Assembly: GCA_937897645.1 (NCBI GenBank) | Contig: CALCNV010000057.1 | Location: forward strand, 1 to 35,724 | DNA: 35,724 bases | Direction: 5' to 3' | Source: an uncultured Lysobacteraceae bacterium | Lineage (GTDB): Bacteria; Pseudomonadota; Gammaproteobacteria; Xanthomonadales; Xanthomonadaceae | In this document: piece by piece, positions 30,406 through 35,724 of the stretch | Position numbering within the stretch: position 1 is the stretch's first letter | Layout: each line of letters starts with the position of its first letter | Made by a program: the position numbers and the translations under genes | Notes under the pieces: generated by a model | Seen by the model: the letters and a program-made list of their open reading frames with translations, nothing else | Database searches by the model: none | What the model was told of the DNA's origin: nothing

Positions 30406-30810
30406 ATGAACAGCAATCTCGCTCGTCTAATTTCTGACTATCAAAGTGCCGTCCGCGAGGCAGTTGGTCTCATGCGTGACTCTGGCATAGAGCTGCCTAC
30501 CTCTAATACAGACTGGGCAGTCAATGACATTCGTCAGCGTGGCACACTCAAAGGCGACATTCCATATTTCAAACATGGCTATGGTTGTGCGGTCAAGCTG
30601 CCTAGCGGAGCGGTAGACTTTGACTTCGGTGAGCACGGGGAGACTGATGGCTTTGATGCTTGGCGGCTGGCAAGCTTTTCCGGCCCAAGGCTATCGGAGT
30701 ACGGATTCGTTAGCGAGGCTTCGCTAAATGATTGCTTCAAAGCAGAGGTGGCGGCTGGTTCGCTGGTGTATTCGGGATACATCCTTCATTACATCGCGCA
30801 TTCCGGGTGA
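30406..30810 (+). CDS. Cassette-borne DUF6896-like protein
   Basis: A 134-residue cytoplasmic protein. Wording such as 'LISDYQSAVREAVGLMRDSG', 'IPYFKHGYGCAVKLPSGAVD', 'FDFGEHGETDGFDAWRLASF' and 'SLVYSGYILHYIAHSG' fits, as I recall it, the small family DUF6896, of unknown function. The conserved D-F-D-F-G-E-H-G-E and F-K-H-G-Y-G-C stretches are its likely functional surface. ATG 30406 stands 9 bp inside the cassette, preceded by GGCGGC. The gene is at the downstream end of the array; no attC or core site is visible in the 93 bp between its stop and ggt, so this cassette could no longer be cut out on its own. GC content is about half, unlike the flanking genes. Confidence 0.75.
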   Translation: MNSNLARLISDYQSAVREAVGLMRDSGIELPTSNTDWAVNDIRQRGTLKGDIPYFKHGYGCAVKLPSGAVDFDFGEHGETDGFDAWRLASFSGPRLSEYGFVSEASLNDCFKAEVAAGSLVYSGYILHYIAHSG

Positions 30811-30903
30811 ATTGATACCCCAAGTGCAACACTTCTGAGATTTAGTCGAAGGCCTCGTGCGTCTAAATTTTTCTGGCTCAGTAACAAGAAAAGGACAGGC
30901 CTG

Positions 30904-32571
30904 ATGCGTATCGCTTCCTGCAAGGCACTGTTACTGGCGATCGTCACGTTCGCCAGTTCTCCAGTGTTTGCCGCTACATTGGAAGGCGGCGCGGTGGCTG
31001 CGCCGGACGAATACGGTGCCGAAGTCGCCGCGCAGGTCCTCAAGCGTGGCGGCAATGCGGTGGACGCCGCTGTCGCCACCGCGTTCACCCTGGCCGTGAC
31101 CTATCCCGAAGCGGGCAATATCGGTGGCGGCGGTTTCATGACCTTGTTCATGGACGGCAAGCCGTACTTCCTCGACTACCGCGAAACCGCGCCCAAAGCC
31201 GCGAGCCGTGACATGTACCTGGACGAGAAGGGCGAGGTGATCGAGAACATGAGCATGGTCGGCGCACGTGCCGCTGGCGTGCCGGGGACGGTGATGGGGT
31301 TGTGGGAAGCGCACCAGAAGTTCGGCACGCTGCCTTGGCGTGAGTTGATAGCACCGGCGGTGGAGTACGCGGAAAAGGGCTTCACGGTGGCCGACAAGCA
31401 GTATCAGTACCGCGACGATGCGATGAAGCTGTTCAAGGAGACTACCAATTTCACTGACTACTTTGGCAGCATGAAGCCGGGTGAAATCTTTCGCCAGCCG
31501 GAGCTCGCCGCCACCTTGCGACGCATTGCCGACCATGGTCCCGACGAGTTCTACAACGGGCATACGGCTGATCTGTTGGTGGCGCAGATGCGGGTCGACA
31601 ACGGACTGATCAGCAAGCAGGACTTGCACGACTATAAGGTCGTCTGGCGGGAGCCATTGCGTTACGACTGGCGTGGCAACAGCTTGTACACCGCGCCGCC
31701 GCCCAGCTCGGGCGGTGTCGCACTGGTGCAACTGATGTCCATCAAGGAAGCACGGGCATCGGATTTCGAGGGCGTCGGACTGAACTCTGCCAAGTACATC
31801 CACTTGCTGGCTGAAATAGAAAAGCGCGTGTTCGCGGACCGTGCCGACTACCTTGGCGATCCGGATTTCACCGCAGTGCCGGTGATGCAGTTGACCGATC
31901 CGGCGTACCTCGAAAAGCGCGCGGTCGAAATCAACCCTGATGCGATCTCCGTGACTGCAAAAGTCCGCCCGGGGCTGGAGCCGCACCAGACCACCCATTT
32001 CTCCATCGTTGACGCACAGGGCAATGCGGTCAGCAATACCTACACCTTGAACTGGGATTACGGCAGTGGCGTGGTGGTCAAGGGCGCAGGCTTCCTGCTC
32101 AATGACGAAATGGACGATTTCAGCGCCAAGCCCGGCGTCGCCAATGCGTTTGGCGTGGTCGGCGGTGACGCCAATGCGATAGCCCCGGGCAAACGCATGC
32201 TGTCGTCCATGAGCCCGAGCCTGGTGACGCGTGATGGCAAGGTCACCCTGGTGTTGGGCACGCCCGGTGGCTCGCGGATTTTCACTTCCATATTCCAGGT
32301 GTTGAACAATCTCTACGATTACGGCCTGCCGCTCGATCAGGCCGTGGCTGCGCAACGGGTCCACCACCAGCTGCTGCCGAAGGACACCATCTACTACGAC
32401 AGTTATGCGCCGCTGACCGGCAAAGTCGCCGATGAGCTCAGTGCGATGGGTTACACGTTGGAGGACCAGGGCTGGGAGATGGGTGACATCCAGGCGATCC
32501 GCATTGATGGCACGCGGGTGGAAACCGCTTCTGATCCGCGTGGGCGCGGCGTGGGCATGGTCGTGAACTGA
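30904..32571 (+). CDS. ggt: Gamma-glutamyltranspeptidase, periplasmic
   Basis: A 555-residue N-terminal nucleophile hydrolase. The signal peptide ends about residue 23 ('ALLLAIVTFASSPVFA'). The large subunit starts with 'GGAVAAPDEYGAEVAAQVLK' and has 'GNIGGGGFMTLF' and 'DYRETAP' (glutamate-binding arginine). The precursor cleaves itself before Thr363 in 'HQTTHFSIVD', giving the small subunit with Thr363 as nucleophile, followed by 'SNTYTLNWDYGSGVV' and the oxyanion region 'LSSMSPSLV' and 'TPGGSRIFTSIFQVL'. It moves or hydrolyses the gamma-glutamyl group of glutathione. ATG 30904 has AAAAGGA upstream. It stands right after the cassette array, 93 bp from its last gene, but its GC content is that of the chromosome. 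Confidence 0.96.
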   Translation: MRIASCKALLLAIVTFASSPVFAATLEGGAVAAPDEYGAEVAAQVLKRGGNAVDAAVATAFTLAVTYPEAGNIGGGGFMTLFMDGKPYFLDYRETAPKAASRDMYLDEKGEVIENMSMVGARAAGVPGTVMGLWEAHQKFGTLPWRELIAPAVEYAEKGFTVADKQYQYRDDAMKLFKETTNFTDYFGSMKPGEIFRQPELAATLRRIADHGPDEFYNGHTADLLVAQMRVDNGLISKQDLHDYKVVWREPLRYDWRGNSLYTAPPPSSGGVALVQLMSIKEARASDFEGVGLNSAKYIHLLAEIEKRVFADRADYLGDPDFTAVPVMQLTDPAYLEKRAVEINPDAISVTAKVRPGLEPHQTTHFSIVDAQGNAVSNTYTLNWDYGSGVVVKGAGFLLNDEMDDFSAKPGVANAFGVVGGDANAIAPGKRMLSSMSPSLVTRDGKVTLVLGTPGGSRIFTSIFQVLNNLYDYGLPLDQAVAAQRVHHQLLPKDTIYYDSYAPLTGKVADELSAMGYTLEDQGWEMGDIQAIRIDGTRVETASDPRGRGVGMVVN

Positions 32572-32616
32572 GCATGCGGCAATGCAAGGGCCAGCATCCA
32601 TCGGAAAAAATAGATG

Positions 32617-32690
32617 CGTCATCCCGGCGAAAGCCGGGACCCAACTATCCGTGCGCGTTGAGGTGGGTCCCGGCTTTTGCCGGGATGACG
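32617..32690. repeat. Inverted pair of CGTCATCCCGGC-type hairpin repeats
   Basis: CGTCATCCCGGCG..CGCCGGGACC type repeat at 32617-32644 and the reverse copy at 32663-32690 lie 46 bp after the ggt stop. Each folds alone (CCCGGC/GCCGGG), and together they form a long stem. Same family as the repeats at 10672 and 15415-15514. Confidence 0.75.
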
Positions 32691-32797
32691 CTTCATTTAG
32701 ATAAGCGTGGTTGAGGTTCTTCCTCTTCGTGCTCCGAAAACCCCGGACTCTGCTCGGTGCGGGCGCCAGTGGTCGTGGCCTTCTGCGGCGTTGCTCG

Positions 32798-32870
32798 TGG
32801 GAGCGGCGTCCCGCCGCGAGCTCTTCTAGGTTTGATAGGGAGCAAAGCTCGCGGCGGGACGCCGCTCCCA
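32798..32870. repeat. Perfect 25-bp inverted repeat (TGGGAGCGGCGTCCC type)
   Basis: Bases 32798-32822 and 32846-32870 are perfectly complementary over 25 positions with a 23-nt AT-richer loop (CTTCTAGGTTTGATAGGGAGCAA). It is a third sort of intergenic palindrome in this window. The 32572-32975 gap contains this, the repeat pair at 32617 and the terminator at 32918; I see no gene in it. Confidence 0.8.
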
Positions 32871-32917
32871 CATCATGGGTGGTTTTGAATTGCCGGCATC
32901 CAGCCAAGCGCACAAAT

Positions 32918-32944
32918 AAAAACGGAACCTTGCGGTTCCGTTTT
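32918..32944 (-). terminator. Bidirectional terminator between ggt and the cytochrome genes
   Basis: AAAAACGGAACC-TTGC-GGTTCCGTTTT: a 7-8-bp GC-type stem with a 4-nt loop flanked by five A on one side and four T on the other. On the minus strand it lies 32 bp after the cytochrome stop at 32976 and ends in a T run; on the plus strand it also works for ggt. Confidence 0.8.
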
Positions 32945-32975
32945 CTATTTCCAACACAGGTCGACAACCCGCGGC

Positions 32976-33422
32976 TTAAAGACCGTGCAAGTCACGCAGC
33001 TTGGTGGGGCGGGAGCCGAAATAGGCGGCGAGGTCGGAAATGTCCTGGTCGCTCAACTGGGCCGCCTGGCCCGTCATCAATGCATTCTGGCGGTCACCGG
33101 AGCGGTAGGCCTGCAGCGCATGGGCCAGGTAGTCGGCGTACTGGCCGCCCAGCTTGGGATAGGTCGGATCGATCGGCGCGTTGCCATCAGCACCGTGGCA
33201 ATCAATGCAGCTCTGGCCAGTGGCCTTGCCCTTGGCTTTCGCCAATTGCTCGCCAATGTGGATGCGGCCGGCGGGCAGGCCGTCGGACGTGGCCGAACCG
33301 TGTTCGCCGCTGGCGTGGCCGGGATCTTCGGCGGCGACTTCGTTGTTCTGGGAGCAGGCGGCCAGGGCGAGGGCGGCGAGCAGGGCGATGGCTAGACGCG
33401 GGGCGTGCACGGCGTTCGACAT
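32976..33422 (-). CDS. Class I cytochrome c, lipid-anchored
   Basis: A 148-residue monohaem cytochrome. The signal sequence ends in a lipobox, 'ALALAAC' with Cys23, so it is likely an anchored lipoprotein in the periplasm. A Gly/Ser/His-rich spacer leads to the haem site C72-I-D-C75-H76 in 'GQSCIDCHGADGNAP'; the sixth ligand is Met116 in 'QNALMTGQAAQLSDQDIS'. 'YPKLGGQYADYLAHALQAYR' is the cytochrome c4/c553 wording. ATG 33420-33422. It lies 7 bp downstream of a second cytochrome gene on the same strand, so the two are an operon. The pair may replace a diheme cytochrome c4 as electron carrier to an oxidase; the oxidase is not in the window. Confidence 0.9.
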   Translation of the reverse strand: MSNAVHAPRLAIALLAALALAACSQNNEVAAEDPGHASGEHGSATSDGLPAGRIHIGEQLAKAKGKATGQSCIDCHGADGNAPIDPTYPKLGGQYADYLAHALQAYRSGDRQNALMTGQAAQLSDQDISDLAAYFGSRPTKLRDLHGL

Positions 33423-33429
33423 GGGCGGC

Positions 33430-33843
33430 TTACTTCAACGAGGAAAGGTAGGCGGAAATATCGGCGATGTCCTGTTCCGAAAAACTCTGGGACTGCGCCT
33501 GCATGGTGGGATGCTTGCGATCCCCGTTCTTGTATTCGTGCAGCGCCTGCATCAGGTACTCGGCCGACTGGCCGCCGATGCGCGGCACGTGGAAGCTGGG
33601 GTACGCGTTCTTGTAGCCCTCGACCCCGTGGCAGCCCTGGCAGGTGTAGGTGAGGGTGCGGCCGGCTTCGGCATTGCCCACCAACGGCGCAGGCGCGGCC
33701 GGGGCGGTGTCCGACGCGGCGGCCGGGGCAGCGGTGGCCGGAGCGGGTTCCGGGGTGGCGGGAACCTGGGCGGTAACAGCGGCGACCACCGACAGGGTGG
33801 CGACCAAGGCAAGGCAAGCGGCGAGCGGCAGCGGTCGCATCAT
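33430..33843 (-). CDS. Class I cytochrome c, periplasmic
   Basis: A 137-residue monohaem cytochrome with a cleavable signal peptide (about residues 1-25, ending 'AAVTAQ') and an Ala/Pro-rich linker (26-55). The haem site is C68-Q-G-C71-H72 in 'YTCQGCHGVEGYKNA'; the axial Met114 is in 'RKHPTMQAQSQSFSEQDIAD'. 'VPRIGGQSAEYLMQALHEYK' matches the same c4/c553 subgroup as its neighbour. The two differ in membrane attachment: this one has no lipobox. ATG 33841-33843 is the first gene of the two-cytochrome unit; the second follows after 7 bp. A TATACT box on the minus strand (about 33906-33911) may be its -10 element. Confidence 0.9.
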   Translation of the reverse strand: MMRPLPLAACLALVATLSVVAAVTAQVPATPEPAPATAAPAAASDTAPAAPAPLVGNAEAGRTLTYTCQGCHGVEGYKNAYPSFHVPRIGGQSAEYLMQALHEYKNGDRKHPTMQAQSQSFSEQDIADISAYLSSLK

Positions 33844-34145
33844 GTCGTAATCCGGGACTCTCTAAGATTGCGCGCGCTACGTCCAACCGCAGCGCTTGGC
33901 TGGGGCAAGTATAGCGTGCGACCCGCGGCGCCTGCCATCCGCGGCGTTCCCCGCGCTTGACGCGGTAAGCGCAAAGCGTAAAAGACACCCTGTTGCGACC
34001 TGCAAATCGCCGGCTCACAGCCTGTCGCACCACCCCCCACCACAATGGCGGTCGCAAGTCACCATGACCTTCGGCGCATGCCGATACCGCTTTTGGGTGA
34101 TATACATAGCTACAACACCCAACAACTAGCCCACGGTCCTTGCCC
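33844..34145. promoter_or_regulatory. Divergent intergenic region, cytochromes / RND operon
   Basis: No gene in these 302 bp. On the minus strand CGCTATACTTGCCCC gives a TATACT box for the cytochromes. On the plus strand TTGACG (33957-33962) with TAAAAG 16 bp later (33979-33984) is a fair promoter, and GCGCTT/AAGCGC (33953-33972) is an inverted repeat over it. Nearer to the adaptor gene, TTGGGTG (34093-34099) and CACCCAA (34116-34122) form a perfect 7-bp inverted repeat with a 16-nt centre containing TATACAT; this is a possible operator. Confidence 0.4.
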
Positions 34146-35297
34146 ATGTCCCGACACGTCCCAGCCTCTGGTGGTTTCTCCCAACGTGCCCCGCAGCGCG
34201 CCTTGCACGCTTCCCTGATGCTATGCGCGCTGCTGCTGGCGGGCTGCAAAGGCGGTGAGGGCGAAGCCCAGGCCAAGCCGGGCGAAGAGTCCAAGGGGCC
34301 GGATGCCGTTCCCGTCGAGGTGGTGAAGGCCGCCCTGCGGCCCATCGCCGCCAGCTACACGGGTACCGCTGCCCTGGAACCGCGTGGCGAATCGCAGGTG
34401 GTGGCCAAGACCTCCGGCGTGGCCCAGAGCGTGATGGTCGAGGAAGGCCAGTCGGTACGCGCCGGCCAGCCGCTGGTGCGGCTTGATTCCGACCGCTCGC
34501 GCCTGGCCGTGGCCCAGGCCCAGGCGCAGATGCAGAAACTGGAGAACAACTACCGTCGCGCCCAGCAGCTGGTTTCCCAGCAGATGATCAGCGCCAACGA
34601 CGTGGACCAGATCAAGTTCGACCTGGAGAACGCCCGCGCCCAGCACCGCATGGCCTTGCTGGAAAATTCCTACACCACGGTCATCGCGCCGATCTCCGGC
34701 GTGATTGCCTCGCGGTCCATCAAGACCGGCAACTTCGTGCAGATCAATACGCCGATCTTCCGCATCGTCGATGACTCGCGCATGGAGGTCACGCTTGATG
34801 TGCCCGAGCGTGAAATCTCCACGTTGAAAGCCGGCCAGCCCGTGTCCCTGACCGTGGATGCACTACCGGGCCAGACCTTCACCGGCACCGTGGACCGGAT
34901 TGCCCCGGTGGTTGATTCGGGCAGCGGCACGTTCCGCGTGGTCAGCGCGTTCGAAGGCGGTGGCTTGCTGCAACCGGGCATGTTCGGCCGCATCAAGATC
35001 GATTACGACCAGCGCGCAGACGCGCTGGTGATCCCGCGCATCGCGTTGCTGGATGACGAAGGCGATCCGGCCGTATTCGTGGTGCGCGATGGCAAGGCGG
35101 CACGCGTGCCGGTCAAGCTGGGTTACATGGACGGCGAGTGGGTGGAAATACGCGAAGGGCTGAAGCTGGGCGAAGGCGTGGTGACGGCCGGCAAGATCGC
35201 ACTGCGTGACAGCACGCCGGTGGAAGTGATCGGCCAGAACGCACCCAAGGTCGCCGCCAAGAAGGTGGAGGCTAAAGCTGCCGGTAGCAAGCAATGA
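34146..35297 (+). CDS. RND efflux periplasmic adaptor subunit (membrane fusion protein)
   Basis: A 383-residue lipoprotein adaptor. The signal ends 'MLCALLLAGC' with lipobox Cys34. The lipoyl halves flank a short coiled-coil hairpin: 'VVAKTSGVAQSVMVEEGQSV' and 'LDSDRSRLAVAQAQAQMQKL' on one side, 'APISGVIASRSIKTGNFVQI' on the other. The beta-barrel ('EVTLDVPEREISTLKAGQPV') and a membrane-proximal domain end the protein, which has an Ala/Lys-rich tail. It joins the inner-membrane pump to an outer-membrane channel such as TolC. ATG 34146; a TTG at 34140 is rejected. Its stop overlaps the permease start by 4 bp (ATGA). The substrate class is not clear; the closest feel is the HlyD/MdtA-like group. 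Confidence 0.92.
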   Translation: MSRHVPASGGFSQRAPQRALHASLMLCALLLAGCKGGEGEAQAKPGEESKGPDAVPVEVVKAALRPIAASYTGTAALEPRGESQVVAKTSGVAQSVMVEEGQSVRAGQPLVRLDSDRSRLAVAQAQAQMQKLENNYRRAQQLVSQQMISANDVDQIKFDLENARAQHRMALLENSYTTVIAPISGVIASRSIKTGNFVQINTPIFRIVDDSRMEVTLDVPEREISTLKAGQPVSLTVDALPGQTFTGTVDRIAPVVDSGSGTFRVVSAFEGGGLLQPGMFGRIKIDYDQRADALVIPRIALLDDEGDPAVFVVRDGKAARVPVKLGYMDGEWVEIREGLKLGEGVVTAGKIALRDSTPVEVIGQNAPKVAAKKVEAKAAGSKQ

Positions 35298-35724
35298 GCG
35301 GGCACGGCAACGATCCAGGCGCCAGCGAGCCCCACACCAGCGAGCCCCACGCCGCGCCACCCGCGGCTTCCATGGGCGGTGGCCTGGTGGAATTCTCCAC
35401 GCGTCGCCGCGTCACCGTGGCGATGTTCTGGATCACCATGTTCCTGTTCGGCTCGATCGCGCTGTCTTCGCTGAAGGTCAACCTGCTGCCGGACCTGAGC
35501 TATCCCACCCTGACAGTACGCACCGAGTACACCGGCGCCGCGCCGTCCGAGATCGAGACGCTGATCTCCGAGCCGGTGGAAGAAGCGGTGGGCGTGGTCA
35601 AGAACCTGCGCAAGCTGAAGTCGGTGTCGCGCACCGGGCAGAGCGACGTGGTGCTCGAGTTCGCGTGGGGCACGGACATGGACCAGGCCAGCCTGGAAGT
35701 CCGCGACAAGATGGAAGTGCTGCA
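35294..35724 (+). CDS. RND efflux permease subunit (AcrB/MexB type), N-terminal part
   Basis: The gene begins at ATG 35294, overlapping the adaptor's stop (ATGA), and runs off the window end, so only 143 residues are seen. After an unusual polar tail with repeated 'SEPH' (residues 11-20), the typical start is seen: 'LVEFSTRRRVTVAMFWITMF', the first membrane helix (about 40-60), then 'LKVNLLPDLSYPTLTVRTEY' and 'GAAPSEIETLISEPVEEAVG', which is the porter-domain PN1 start of RND pumps. 'GTDMDQASLEVRDKM' is also standard. A second start at Met27 (MGGGLVEFST) is possible. The permease uses the proton gradient for export. The outer-membrane channel gene is not seen. Confidence 0.92.
   Translation, partial: MSGHGNDPGASEPHTSEPHAAPPAASMGGGLVEFSTRRRVTVAMFWITMFLFGSIALSSLKVNLLPDLSYPTLTVRTEYTGAAPSEIETLISEPVEEAVGVVKNLRKLKSVSRTGQSDVVLEFAWGTDMDQASLEVRDKMEVL

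Larger units (their letters stand above)
29459..30810 (+). mobile_element. Integron-type gene cassette array without integrase (CALIN-like)
   Basis: Three short same-strand genes are separated by two nearly identical 117-bp attC sites. GTTAGGC cores occur at 29459-29465, 29887-29893 and 30396-30402. Cutting at G/TTAGGC gives cassette 1 (29460-29887, 428 bp, lipoprotein), cassette 2 (29888-30396, 509 bp, VOC protein) and cassette 3 (from 30397, DUF6896-like protein, no attC behind it). Each start codon comes 9-23 bp after the cassette boundary and stops lie at the attC edge, which is normal cassette packing. Base composition is clearly less GC-rich than in neighbouring genes. No tyrosine recombinase (intI) is in the window. 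Chromosomal integrons with related attC repeats are known in Xanthomonas. Confidence 0.85.

Noticed and set aside
30811..30903. A third attC after the DUF6896-like gene
   Set aside because: I searched both strands for GTTRRRY and RYYYAAC cores with pairing arms and found none in these 93 bases.
30931..32967. A 678-codon open frame on the minus strand opposite ggt
   Set aside because: ggt is complete with signal peptide and catalytic Thr; the antisense product has no recognisable motif and high His/Arg content typical of shadow frames.

Overview
This 35.7 kb window is high-GC bacterial chromosome. The run serC-pheA-aroA, the class of nfuA-linked 'transmembrane repetitive' protein, the phasin and PHA-system genes, and the abundance of short palindromic repeats all point to the Xanthomonadaceae/Lysobacteraceae (Lysobacter, Luteimonas, Thermomonas or Pseudoxanthomonas-like). 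The genus is an inference. Most of the window is ordinary core genome, with a small accessory patch at 29.46-30.81 kb.

Layout. 0-5.2 kb: the tail of a short-chain dehydrogenase, an ABA4-like membrane protein, a membrane-anchored Mrr-like protein, then a polyhydroxyalkanoate-flavoured group (phasin, patatin-like lipase, an unrecognised protein, PHA-system protein). 5.3-8.0 kb: an FHA-domain membrane protein, then the periplasmic methionine sulfoxide repair pair msrQ and msrP, separated by a 260 bp nested inverted repeat. 8.2-12.0 kb: serC, pheA and aroA (serine and aromatic amino acid synthesis). 12.0-17.4 kb: a TonB-type protein, an AI-2E family transporter, serS, a divergent azoreductase/LysR pair with a likely paired operator between them, and tRNA-Ser(UGA). 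17.4-21.5 kb: a 608-residue unrecognised protein, a small secreted protein, an M28 peptidase and a GacA/UvrY-type response regulator. 21.5-26.1 kb: rne (RNase E) and divergent rluC with a long structured leader. 26.3-29.4 kb: phhB coupled to a TonB-domain lipoprotein, divergent nfuA and the transmembrane repetitive protein.

29.46-30.81 kb: the most interesting region. Three small genes of lower GC (a lipoprotein, a VOC/glyoxalase-like protein and a DUF6896-like protein) are arranged as integron gene cassettes. Two attC sites of identical length (117 bp) and about 92% identity, each ending in GTTAGGC, follow the first two genes, and a bare GTTAGGC core precedes the first. No integrase is in the window, so this is a CALIN-type array (attC cluster lacking an integrase), with the last cassette apparently locked in by loss of its attC.

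30.9-35.7 kb: periplasmic gamma-glutamyltranspeptidase, a repeat-rich intergenic region, two small c-type cytochromes, and the start of an RND efflux operon (lipoprotein adaptor plus a permease that runs off the window end).
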